NCBI RefSeq assembly: GCF_000718165.1
Contig: NZ_JOEY01000095.1
Location: 1 to 20,282 of the forward strand
Reading direction: 5' to 3'
Length of the DNA stretch: 20,282 bases
Source of the DNA: Streptomyces fulvoviolaceus
GTDB taxonomy: Bacteria; Actinomycetota; Actinomycetes; Streptomycetales; Streptomycetaceae
The position numbers were made by a program, and so were the translations under genes. The notes beneath the pieces were generated by a model. It made no database searches, was not told where the DNA came from, and saw nothing but the letters and a program-made list of their open reading frames with translations. The stretch's first letter is position 1. Each line of letters opens with the position of its first letter. Positions 7,047 to 14,091 of this stretch are shown here, piece by piece.

Positions 7047-7175
7047 TCACGGGGTACGAGGACGGGCGGGGACCAGGTGGGCCGACGCGAGGCTGTGCAG
7101 GGCGCGGGCGTCCGGGCAGTAGTCCCGGTGGGTGCAGCGCGCGCACGTCGTGAGTGCATCTCGGCTGCGTTCACG
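7047..7175 (-). pseudogene. Frameshifted small CxxC protein gene
   Basis: A minus-strand reading ending at a TGA at 7047-7049 gives TTCARCTHRDYCPDARALHS and then LASAHLVPARPRTP. Its CxxC and later Cys pattern looks like a small zinc-binding protein. That frame has no start codon. A GTG at 7175 overlaps the preceding gene's TGA in the GTGA manner normal for this genome, but it opens a different frame (MNAAEMHSR). The two frames would join with a one- or two-base change near 7145. I therefore read it as the second gene of a two-gene unit, now broken. The function is unknown. Confidence 0.5.
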
Positions 7176-7383
7176 AAGTCGGGGTGCACGGCTGGTCGGC
7201 GAGTGGAACCAGGTCGTACACGTCGCGGCAGCCCGGGCAGGCGAACAGGCTGCCGCCTGAGCCGGAGCCCTGCTCGAAGACCCGGATCAGCCGGACGCCT
7301 CGGGCGTAGTTCTGGTGCCAGGCGCACCAGCCGTAGCCGACGGGAATGCTCGCGCTGTCCGCGCTCTGCGCGGGCTCGGCCAT
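7171..7383 (-). CDS. Small cysteine-rich (zinc-ribbon-like) protein, unknown function
   Basis: This 70-aa protein starts at ATG 7383, which has GGGAG five bases upstream. It contains VGYGWCAWHQNYARGVRLIR in the middle and LFACPGCRDVYDLVPLADQ near the end. One Cys/His pair plus CPGC could bind a zinc ion. Small proteins of this kind are common hypothetical genes beside XRE regulators in Streptomyces. It is transcribed away from the operon that starts at 7609, and the two share a 225-bp intergenic region. A more distal start at 7422 adds 13 residues and lacks a ribosome site. Confidence 0.65.
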   Translation of the reverse strand: MAEPAQSADSASIPVGYGWCAWHQNYARGVRLIRVFEQGSGSGGSLFACPGCRDVYDLVPLADQPCTPTS

Positions 7384-7465
7384 GTCGACTCCCACCAGTC
7401 GGTCACGCCCGGGGCCGTTCACAGCGGCCGCCGGGTTTCGTCGTGTCTGCTGACGCTAAGAGCGC

Positions 7466-7502
7466 GATGTGCAGCACAGCCAGCGATGTGCAGATCTGTG
7501 CA
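7466..7502. repeat. Repeated GATGTGCAG / TGTGCA motif
   Basis: GATGTGCAG occurs at 7466-7474 and 7485-7493, 19 bases apart, and the core TGTGCA recurs at 7497-7502. They lie between two divergent genes, upstream of an operon containing an XRE regulator, and could be regulator half-sites. The role is inferred from position only. Confidence 0.35.
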
Positions 7503-7572
7503 AGAAGCGGTTCAGCAAGGGATGTTGGCCGCTTCGCACCCTTGACCGGTGCGCCCTCGGAGACGACGGTAA

Positions 7573-7586
7573 TGCAGAAAACTGCA
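7573..7586. promoter_or_regulatory. Candidate operator, inverted repeat TGCAG-AAAA-CTGCA
   Basis: A perfect 5-bp inverted repeat with an AAAA spacer lies 22 bases upstream of the start codon at 7609. The operon it precedes ends in an XRE-family regulator, and such proteins often repress their own promoter at short palindromes of this kind. No clear -35/-10 pair was identified. Confidence 0.4.
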
Positions 7587-7608
7587 CACCTCATCGAGGG
7601 AGCTGATC

Positions 7609-7869
7609 ATGCCGCTACTGTTCATCGGGATCGACCCCAACACCGGTGACGACGAGAGTCCCACCGTGTGGGTCGACCAGGACAAGCAGGAACTCGTCTT
7701 CCAGGGCTGGAAGCCGAACCCCGAACTCGAAGCGGAATGCGCGGCGTTCGAGGTTCCGGGCCACGCCAAGGGGATCCCGGACCACGAGGCAGTCGTCAGG
7801 GTCCCCGCCAGGATGGTGCACATGATCAGGGAGGCATGCGATGCCGTCGAGCGTGCCGCCGTTCAGTGA
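7609..7869 (+). CDS. Conserved 86-aa hypothetical protein in an XRE/DUF6879 operon
   Basis: ATG 7609 has GGGAG six bases upstream. The acidic 86-aa product starts MPLLFIGIDPNTGDDESPTV and contains WVDQDKQELVFQGWKP and VRVPARMVHMIREACDAVE. Short acidic proteins of this type recur upstream of DUF6879 and XRE/DUF5753 genes in Streptomyces, but I know of no assigned function. It overlaps the next gene by 29 bases in another frame, so the two are almost certainly co-transcribed and coupled. It could be a chaperone or antitoxin-like partner of the other two products. This is speculation from context. Confidence 0.75.
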   Translation: MPLLFIGIDPNTGDDESPTVWVDQDKQELVFQGWKPNPELEAECAAFEVPGHAKGIPDHEAVVRVPARMVHMIREACDAVERAAVQ

Positions 7870-8368
7870 GCTGCTCGCCGGCTGCACACACTCGGCTGTG
7901 CATCTGGAGATGCGCGACTCGTACGCCGTCGACTACGAGAAGGGGCCGTTCGCCGACTGGCGGGCAGGATTCCGCCACGACCCGGCCAACCGCGCGTCCT
8001 GGTGGCGGCCGTGGCTCGACCTGATCCAGGAGACGGTGGGCCGCGGCGTCGTCGTGCGCCGGGCCCGCATCGTGTCCGAACCGGTCAGCGCGTACACCCG
8101 CTTCCTGTACGACGGCACCTTCACCAACGTCGCCGCGGGCGAACAGGTGCGGTGGCTGCCGCGCCGCCGCGCCTCGGACATCGCGCTGCCCGGCAACGAC
8201 TTCTGGCTGATCGACGACCAGCTGATCCGGTGGAACCACTTCACCGGCGAGGGCGCCTCGGCCGGGCAGGAGGTCTCGGAAGATCCGGCGGCCGCCAAGC
8301 TGTGCACCGACGCCTTCGAAGCCGTATGGGCGCGCGCCATTGCGCACGACCAGTACGAGATCCGCTGA
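7841..8368 (+). CDS. DUF6879 family protein
   Basis: ATG 7841 is preceded by GGGAGG at a spacing of six. The 175-aa product carries the landmarks of DUF6879: FSELLAGCTHSAVHLEMRDS near the start, then FADWRAGFRHD and RARIVSEPVSAYTRFLYDGT. The middle has AGEQVRWLPRRRASDIALPG and NDFWLIDDQLIRWNHFTGEG. The family is very common in Streptomyces and is nearly always next to an XRE/DUF5753 regulator. In that position other loci carry a DUF397 toxin-like protein. A toxin-antitoxin or signalling role is therefore suspected but unproven. The gap to the regulator gene is 24 bases. Confidence 0.85.
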   Translation: MPSSVPPFSELLAGCTHSAVHLEMRDSYAVDYEKGPFADWRAGFRHDPANRASWWRPWLDLIQETVGRGVVVRRARIVSEPVSAYTRFLYDGTFTNVAAGEQVRWLPRRRASDIALPGNDFWLIDDQLIRWNHFTGEGASAGQEVSEDPAAAKLCTDAFEAVWARAIAHDQYEIR

Positions 8369-8392
8369 CAGAAAGCACCGGTAGGCCAGCTC

Positions 8393-9247
8393 ATGCCCGT
8401 CTCTCCATCCTCGTCTGCCCAGGCCGCGCGAGAGGCCGTCGCCGGACGGCTGCGTGACCTCCGCAAGATGGCCGGGCTGACGATCACCGGGCTGGCCGAC
8501 CGGTGCGGCTGGCACCACTCCAAGACGTCCCGCATCGAGAACGCTCTCACCGGCCCCACGGCGACCGACATCCGCCGGTGGTGCGCTGCTGTCGACGCCG
8601 CGCATCAGGCTCAGGATCTGATCGTCCAGTCGGTGAACGCCGAGACGATGTACCGGGAATGGCGCCACCAGGTCCGAGGCGGTCTGAAGCAGCTGCAAAA
8701 CAGCTCGGCGCAGTTCTTCCGCGACACCGGGCTCTTCCGCGTGTACTCCTCCACCCTCGTGCCGGGACTCCTGCAGACCGAGGGCTACGCCGCCGGCGTC
8801 CTGCGCACGGCCGCCCGCTTCCGGGAACTCCCTCTCGACGACAGCGCCGAAGCGGCCCGTGTCCGAGTGGAGCGCTCACGCGTCATCCACGAACCAGGGC
8901 GGCGTTTCGTGCTCCTCCTCGAAGAGGCCGTTCTGTACTGCCAGATCGCGGATTCGGACGCCATGGCAGCCCAACTCGGCTACCTGCTCACCGCCGGGGC
9001 GCAGCCGACGGTGTCCCTCGGCATCATCCCGACGGCTGCGCGCGAGCGGACCCAGTGGCCGCGGGAAACATTCCACGTCTACGACGACCACCTCGTGTCG
9101 GTGGAACTCGTATCGGCCCGCGTGAGGATCACTCAGCCTGCCGAGATCGCCCTCTACCTCAAGGCGTTCGAGGAATTGCGGAGCATGGCCGTGTACGGAG
9201 CGAACGCACGCACCCTCATCCTCAAAGCCATCGAAGCACTGCACTGA
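8393..9247 (+). CDS. XRE-family regulator with DUF5753 (Scr1-like antitoxin regulator)
   Basis: This 284-aa protein has an N-terminal helix-turn-helix at about residues 15-70 (LRDLRKMAGLTITGLADRCG, then HHSKTSRIENALTGPTATDI). A DUF5753 domain follows from about 100 to 280, with typical LVPGLLQTEGYAAGVLR, VERSRVI and a ligand-pocket-like ending. The family includes antitoxin-like regulators of the Scr1/Scr2 type in Streptomyces. Their usual partner is a DUF397 protein, while here it is DUF6879. The ribosome site before ATG 8393 is weak, consistent with coupling to the upstream gene. It probably binds its own promoter (see the palindrome at 7573). It ends 42 bases before a convergent nuclease gene. 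Confidence 0.9.
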   Translation: MPVSPSSSAQAAREAVAGRLRDLRKMAGLTITGLADRCGWHHSKTSRIENALTGPTATDIRRWCAAVDAAHQAQDLIVQSVNAETMYREWRHQVRGGLKQLQNSSAQFFRDTGLFRVYSSTLVPGLLQTEGYAAGVLRTAARFRELPLDDSAEAARVRVERSRVIHEPGRRFVLLLEEAVLYCQIADSDAMAAQLGYLLTAGAQPTVSLGIIPTAARERTQWPRETFHVYDDHLVSVELVSARVRITQPAEIALYLKAFEELRSMAVYGANARTLILKAIEALH

Positions 9248-9289
9248 CCCGGACCGGCAGGGGTCCTGCGGCGTGGCAGCCTCCCGTGA

Positions 9290-9916
9290 CTACAGCAGCC
9301 AGGGAGCGGGCCCGGTGCGCGTGGCCCAAGCGGCTAGGGCGGCCTCGTCGAAGAGCCGGATCCCGCTGTTGACGGCGTACTGGGCCGCCGGCTTGGTGAA
9401 CACCGAGGTGGTGACGACCACGGCGACCTGGGCGCCGTGGACGCTGTAGCAGGTGCCCCCGAAGCGCTGCAGGTCCGGGCTGCCGACCTTCGTGGTGGGC
9501 CCGTACCGCTTGCACTGGATGACGAGGCGCCGGCCGTCGGGAGCGGTGGCGACGACGTCGGCGCCGAGGTCGCCGGCGCCTCCCACGACCTGGGCTCCCT
9601 GACAGCCGTCGCGTTCGCACAGGAACGCGACGGCATGCTCGAACTCGCGCGGGTTCATGGCGTGGTAGCGCGCCACTTCGGTGGACTGCAGCATGCGCAC
9701 GTGCCGCAGTTCAGCGGCTTGCCGGGCCCGGCGCCTGCCGAGGGCGATGCTGCTGGCGGCGAGGAGAACGAGCAGGATGAGGGCGCCTGCGCCGTTCCCG
9801 TCGGCCCACATGAGCAGCATGGCCGGGATGAGGACGCCGGCGCCGGCCGCGTAGAGGCAGCCGACGGCTCCGGCCGGCGTGGCTGATTGTGTGGTGCGGC
9901 GTGCGGGCGCGCCCAT
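9290..9916 (-). CDS. Second membrane-anchored Mrr-type restriction endonuclease-like protein
   Basis: ATG 9916 is preceded by a strong GGGGGGA site three bases upstream. The 208-aa protein has two hydrophobic helices, at about residues 14-36 and 43-60, then a basic hinge (RRRARQ). An Mrr-type nuclease domain fills the rest. The helix MNPREFEHAVAFLCERDGC is followed by GGAGDLGADVVA with Asp120 and LVIQCKRYG with Gln134 and Lys136. It shares the identical GGAGDLGADVVA block and the same topology with the protein at 2711-3433, so they are paralogues. It is expected to be an inner-membrane-tethered nuclease acting on incoming DNA. No modification enzyme or helicase lies beside it. Confidence 0.85.
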   Translation of the reverse strand: MGAPARRTTQSATPAGAVGCLYAAGAGVLIPAMLLMWADGNGAGALILLVLLAASSIALGRRRARQAAELRHVRMLQSTEVARYHAMNPREFEHAVAFLCERDGCQGAQVVGGAGDLGADVVATAPDGRRLVIQCKRYGPTTKVGSPDLQRFGGTCYSVHGAQVAVVVTTSVFTKPAAQYAVNSGIRLFDEAALAAWATRTGPAPWLL

Positions 9917-10032
9917 GGATCCCCCCGAGGTGTGCGAGGTGGGGATGCTATCCGGGCGGCCGGCGGTGAGCCGGTGAAAACGCAGCGATGCGCCCGCTCG
10001 TGTACACGGCCCGCGACGGCCGCCGCCTGGCC

Positions 10033-10763
10033 CCGGCCGCTCGGCGTGGACTGGCCACGGGCCGCCCTGCTGGCGGGGGACTTCCCCACCACCTTCGCCA
10101 CCGCGCAGTCCCTGGGCTGGGAAGGCCGCCATCAGCGCGTCCTGGGGGATCTGTGGTGGGTCAAGGGAGAACCCGCCCGCGCGGCCGTCGCCTACCCGGG
10201 CCGGCCGCCTCGAAGCCGAACAGCACGCGAAATCCGGCGAGGCCGCGCACAACCAGGCCCGGCGCGCCCTCGCCATCGCCTTCCTCGCCCCCCGCCAGGC
10301 CGACGACGAACTCGACCTGGCCGAACAGCTCCTCGCCCACCTCGACCTGCGCGCCACCCGGATCAACGCGGCCATCGCCGCCCTCATCCACGCCGCCGCC
10401 GGCAGCACCCCCGAGCAGGTCGCCGAAACGGTGCGGGACGCACTCGACGGCCCCGTCATCCACGACCACCTCACCACCGGACCCGCCTACTACGCCCTCG
10501 TCCCCCACGCGCCAGGCCTGCGCTGGCCCGGCGCCCACGACACCCCGCTCCTGGGACCCGGGGTGCACCTCGGCGTCCCCGCCCTCGAACACACCACCCC
10601 ACCCGGCACCCACTGGATCACCCCAGCCCCGCCACCGGGACGACCTCTGCCCACCCGACACCGTCTTCGACCTCATCCTCACCGGCCGCCGCACACTCCC
10701 CCGCACACCTGACACACCCGGCGGCGGCCGCGACACCCACACCCCACCACCACACCACTGACA
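10033..10763 (+). pseudogene. Frameshifted TPR-type protein remnant joined to a second conserved segment
   Basis: The first part reads LGVDWPRAALLAGDFPTTFA followed by GRHQRVLGDLWWVKGEPARA. Near 10197 it changes frame to RLEAEQHAKSGEAAHNQARR, then ALAIAFLAPRQADDELDLAE. This resembles the helical repeats of large actinobacterial TPR/ATPase proteins. The reading continues into DGPVIHDHLTTGPAYYALVP and PGVHLGVPALEHTTPPGTHW, which looks like a different small conserved protein. Near 10630 a further frame change leads to DTVFDLILTGRRTLPRT and a stop at about 10761. With two frame changes and no good start it is a remnant. Its 3' part is repeated at 14092-14245. Confidence 0.6.
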
Positions 10764-10772
10764 GAACGTCAG
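10449..10772 (+). repeat. Direct repeat copy A (full-length)
   Basis: Positions 10449-10538 match 14092-14181, and 10706-10772 match 14179-14245, with only a few mismatches. Copy A keeps a central 170 bases that copy B lacks. Both copies are in the same orientation and border the interval that contains the gasdermin-like and metalloprotease genes. Confidence 0.85.
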
Positions 10773-10955
10773 GTGGCACGTCCGGTGATGTCCATGAGTT
10801 CTCGCACACCCAGCCGGCACGTCAGGGTCCCCGTGATGGCCCTCTCCCCCACCACCCCGAGCACCCGGCCTTATCCGGACGCAGCCCAGCAGCCCACCCG
10901 GCATCCCCCGACTCGGCAAGGCCCCGGCAGGAACGCCCCCTGCCGCCGTCCGCCC

Positions 10956-11314
10956 CTACCGCAGCGTCGCCGGCGGTGCGCTGCCGGCGCGGGAGGTGCG
11001 TCTGCGACTGGGCAGGCCGGTGTCGAAGGTGCGCGGGACACGACGGGTCCAGGGCGGGGTCGCGGACAGGATGAAGCGGATGCGATCGGCGAAGCGGGGC
11101 TCGGGGACGGGGATTTCGACGCCGGGGTGGCGGCGGTAGCCGCGGGTGACTGCGTTGGCAACGTAATTGGTGATGGCATCGGCACGATGGGTGCGCGGCC
11201 GCCGGCCGGGGCGGCGAGATGGCTGAGGATGCGCAGGACTGTGGGGATGCTGGCGTCGAAACGAAAGTGGTGCAGGGGCGGGCAGACGCCGGAGACGGTG
11301 AAGGTGTCCTGGGC
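10956..11314 (-). pseudogene. Remnant of an unidentified conserved protein
   Basis: On the minus strand, from about 11314 the frame reads AQDTFTVSGVCPPLHHFRFD, then ASIPTVLRILSHLAAPAGGR. At about 11190 the sense moves to another frame, ADAITNYVANAVTRGYRRHP then GVEIPVPEPRFADRIRFILS, and stops at 10956. Both parts look like genuine protein, with alternating hydrophobic pattern and little Ser/Arg noise, so a single frameshifted gene is likely. No start codon is evident. I do not recognise the family. It lies between repeat copy A and the gasdermin-like gene, in the opposite orientation. Confidence 0.5.
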
Positions 11315-11470
11315 CAGTGCGCATACACACCATCGCCCCGATGCCCCACGAAGGACTCCTCTGTATCAGCTACTAGGACACCGATATCGAAATCCGCTGA
11401 ACATATGGTGATTCGTTGCGTAGCGGCTCAAGCTGGAGACACACTGACTGGACCCAGCGGGGGAGCATCG

Positions 11471-12277
11471 ATGGCGTTCAGCTCTTTGTGCAAGACAGAC
11501 CCTTTGCTTGACTTCATCCGCGATACCTACCAGGTGGTTCCATTGCGGCTGCCAGACGCGCGTTGGCGTCCGCTGGCACTGTTCACCGTCGATCGGCACG
11601 ACCGCGCCGTCAGATATCTGGGGAACGCACGGGAGCTGTTCGGAGGGCCCGGGCCACGCGTAGAGACCGTCAAGATTCCGCATGTTGAGTACCAGCGCTC
11701 GGCTCGGCACGAGTGGGGCTTGACGCTTGGCGTCGTTGCGCCGTTCATCTCGGCACTGCTCGGCATCCCACTACCGGACCTTGAGGCGTCTGTGACTGCC
11801 CGGGCCTACCGGCGAACGGCCATCCAGATCTCGCTCGGCCGGACGAGCCGCTCGCTGGCAAGTGTGCTGGGGATCGCCTCATGGCTTGAAGCACATCCGT
11901 TGGTGCTCCCCGCGCCGCTGGATCCGAGGGCCGCACTGTACATCGTCGATGCGACGGTTAGCGCCCGCGAGCTGCATCTCAGCACAGACAGCGATCGCGG
12001 CTCGGAATTGACTGCGCAGCTAGCGGCGGCGATCGCAGGGAGTGCGGAGCCGTCCCGGCTGGCACGGAGCGAGACCCGGCTCAGGATCACCGGAACGGCC
12101 CCGGCCCCGTTCGGCTTCAGCTGCCTTGAAGTCGCGCCATCCGCCGACCGCACGTTGGCCAGGCTGCACCTGCCCGAATCGGCGCCAAGGGCAGCGGCGA
12201 CCGGCGTCCATCTGCCCGGCGAGGAGGACCGCGTACAGCTGGCGGCCGCCAACGAGCTGACGGAGTTCGACTCGTGA
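11471..12277 (+). CDS. Putative bacterial gasdermin (pore-forming cell-death effector)
   Basis: ATG 11471 has GGGGGAG five bases upstream. The frame is open further upstream, but the added residues look random. The 268-aa product has the size and order of landmarks of bacterial gasdermins. Cys7 (MAFSSLCKTD) corresponds to the palmitoylated cysteine near the N-terminus. A strand-rich N-terminal part (DFIRDTYQVVPLRLPDARWR) is followed by a Gly/hydrophobic segment (GLTLGVVAPFISALLGIPLP) and the ARAYRRTAIQISLG stretch. Then come LYIVDATVSARELHLSTDSD and APAPFGFSCLEVAPSADRTL. The final 35 or so residues, rich in Ala, Glu and Pro, could be the inhibitory tail removed by a protease. Known members insert into the inner membrane after cleavage and kill the cell during phage attack. 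The gene overlaps a metalloprotease gene by four bases. An unrelated beta-rich protein remains possible. Confidence 0.6.
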   Translation: MAFSSLCKTDPLLDFIRDTYQVVPLRLPDARWRPLALFTVDRHDRAVRYLGNARELFGGPGPRVETVKIPHVEYQRSARHEWGLTLGVVAPFISALLGIPLPDLEASVTARAYRRTAIQISLGRTSRSLASVLGIASWLEAHPLVLPAPLDPRAALYIVDATVSARELHLSTDSDRGSELTAQLAAAIAGSAEPSRLARSETRLRITGTAPAPFGFSCLEVAPSADRTLARLHLPESAPRAAATGVHLPGEEDRVQLAAANELTEFDS

Positions 12278-13815
12278 CGGGCGACGCCCAGGCCCACCTG
12301 GAGAATCTGCAACGCCGCGCCTACCAGCAGCTCGGGATGCCAGTCCCGCACGCCGCACCACCGCACAAAAGCGAACTCGACTACTTCCTGCGGTATCTCG
12401 CAACGAACACGGCCTACTCGGAAGATCGCGCTCGGGAAGAGGCCCAGAAGATGTTCGCGCGCGAGGATGATCTGCCGGATCGACCAGACATCGCCCGCAT
12501 CTCCTCCTCCCAGAACATCCTGACCGCGCGCGTCGACGAGCTGAAGACCGCGTGTGCAAGCCTCGACCCTTCCTGGGACCTGTCGAACATATGCTTCGGA
12601 GTGGTCCCTGGCGGAGGACTCGACGCCTACACCGAGCGAGTCAAGGACGAGTTCGCGATCATCATCCCTGAAGGCCTGTTTTCGCTAGCGAACCTGTTCT
12701 GCCGTCTGGTGGTCCTGCTTCAGCCGATCGAACCCGGCGGTTTCTACCTGCCGCTGGCCCAGTTTGAGCAGCTCCGCAGGGCCGGCGAGGACCCGCATGT
12801 GCGGTTCCGCACCGCGGACGTTCTGCGCGCCTACTTCCTGCACGGCGATCCTTATGCGGCTCTCCCTTACCGCAGCGCACTTCCTTACCAGGACACGTTC
12901 ACCTACCTCATGACCGGCGCGGAGCTCTACGTCATCGCGCACGAGGCGGCGCACGTTCGGCTGGGTCATCTCGATACAGACAGCCCCATGACACCCGAGG
13001 AGGAACTCGCGGCCGACGAACTGGCCCACCGGATCCTCGTAAACAGCTTCTCCCGCCACGACGACCAGAGTGAGGCGCGGGCAGCCCTTGCTGGCTTCCT
13101 CTTTCACGGGCTGAACGAGATGTGGGAGAAGACCGTCTCCGCTGCCCTTGGTGAAGCCTTTGACTCAAGGCCAGCCGGGGAGCATCCGCCAGCGGCCGAG
13201 CGCACGGTCAGCTTCGGCCGTTCACTGCCGGATGCCACACCGCCACCGTGGTTCCTGTTCGTCTTCACGGCGGTGGACCTTGCGACCAGGCATCTCCCCG
13301 ACTCGCTTCTTCCTGGTCTGCTGTTGGAAGCCGAGCGGCTGGGAGGGATCAACCAGCGTGCCGCTCCACGCGTGCTGGCACATCTCTGCCGGGCCTCCAC
13401 CGCAGCCAAAGAACATCACTGGGCCGAGACGACCGCCAGGCTTATCGCGTCGGAGGACAGAGCAGACGTTCTGCTCGGTGCGTGGTTCCTCGTGGACGGC
13501 TTTCCACACATCGCCATTGACCTCTACAAAGGTCTCAGCGACGAGGACGATCCGGACTTCCAGGCACTCTGCCGAGTTGCCCTGATCACCCTGGAGCCCA
13601 TCTACGAGCACTACTTCCCGCGGCTGGCAGAGCGCTTCCACGAGGTATACGAACAAGACAAGCTCGACGACTACATGGTCAACATGACCCGGTACGCCAC
13701 GATGCAAGCCATCGGAATTCTTCGGGAACGGTCCGATTCGGCACCCTGGGTAGCCGGCTTCTTCGACGACCAGGCGGAAGAGACACACGGGACGGTGGAA
13801 GAGGGCCGAGGGTAG
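12274..13815 (+). CDS. HExxH zinc metalloprotease-like protein coupled to the gasdermin-like gene
   Basis: GTG 12274 overlaps the upstream TGA (GTGA), with GGAG eight bases before it. The 513-aa product has a clear zinc site: His223-Glu224-His227 in YVIAHEAAHVRLGH and, 17 residues on, Glu244 and Asp248 in EEELAADELAHRIL. This HExxH...ExxAD layout is that of gluzincin-type peptidases. Residues 1-120 are helical and charged. A possible substrate- or target-binding region precedes the site (DEFAIIIPEGLFSLANLFCR). Residues 270-490 are largely helical with repeat-like spacing (LAHLCRASTAAKEHHWAETT, LLGAWFLVDGFPHIAIDLYK), which could form a sensing or scaffold domain. No membrane helix or signal peptide is seen, so it is cytosolic. 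Its likely job is to cleave the upstream product on infection. This is inferred from gene pairing. Confidence 0.75.
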   Translation: MTGDAQAHLENLQRRAYQQLGMPVPHAAPPHKSELDYFLRYLATNTAYSEDRAREEAQKMFAREDDLPDRPDIARISSSQNILTARVDELKTACASLDPSWDLSNICFGVVPGGGLDAYTERVKDEFAIIIPEGLFSLANLFCRLVVLLQPIEPGGFYLPLAQFEQLRRAGEDPHVRFRTADVLRAYFLHGDPYAALPYRSALPYQDTFTYLMTGAELYVIAHEAAHVRLGHLDTDSPMTPEEELAADELAHRILVNSFSRHDDQSEARAALAGFLFHGLNEMWEKTVSAALGEAFDSRPAGEHPPAAERTVSFGRSLPDATPPPWFLFVFTAVDLATRHLPDSLLPGLLLEAERLGGINQRAAPRVLAHLCRASTAAKEHHWAETTARLIASEDRADVLLGAWFLVDGFPHIAIDLYKGLSDEDDPDFQALCRVALITLEPIYEHYFPRLAERFHEVYEQDKLDDYMVNMTRYATMQAIGILRERSDSAPWVAGFFDDQAEETHGTVEEGRG

Positions 13816-14091
13816 GACGGACTCGTCAAGAGCAAGCAGATGTTTTCCCGTGTGACCAGGGCGCCAGTTGTGTAAACCCACGACCAGCACCACCGGCTGC
13901 TACCCCACCGACGGCGAGCAGCGCCAAGAGGGCAGGGCCAGCACGGAGGAGCCGCGCCTGGATTTCTCGTTCCTCGCGGCGGACCCGAAGCCGGCCTGAC
14001 TGGACAGGGCCTGTCTCACCCTTACCGGGAGCTACGCGCGTCTTGACCCTTCAACAGCCGGAGCACCAGACCGTCGCGCCTGGCCTCAGAT
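13816..14091. other. Short gene-free stretch with a possible protein-tail scar
   Basis: No gene is seen. A plus-strand frame ending in a TGA near 14000 reads RASTEEPRLDFSFLAADPKP, which looks like the tail of a lost protein. The stretch joins the metalloprotease gene to repeat copy B. Confidence 0.3.

Noticed and set aside
6803..7327. Long minus-strand frame across 6803-7327
   Set aside because: Arg/Pro-rich and out of frame with the small cysteine-rich gene it covers. A shadow apart from the possible start of the broken CxxC gene.
9917..10477. N-terminal extension of the second nuclease gene to 10477
   Set aside because: The extension is antisense to the TPR remnant and low in protein character. 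ATG 9916 has a near-perfect ribosome site.
11219..11470. Upstream extension of the gasdermin-like frame to 11219
   Set aside because: The added 84 residues look random and are antisense to a better protein-like remnant. ATG 11471 has a strong ribosome site and starts with the expected Cys-containing N-terminus.
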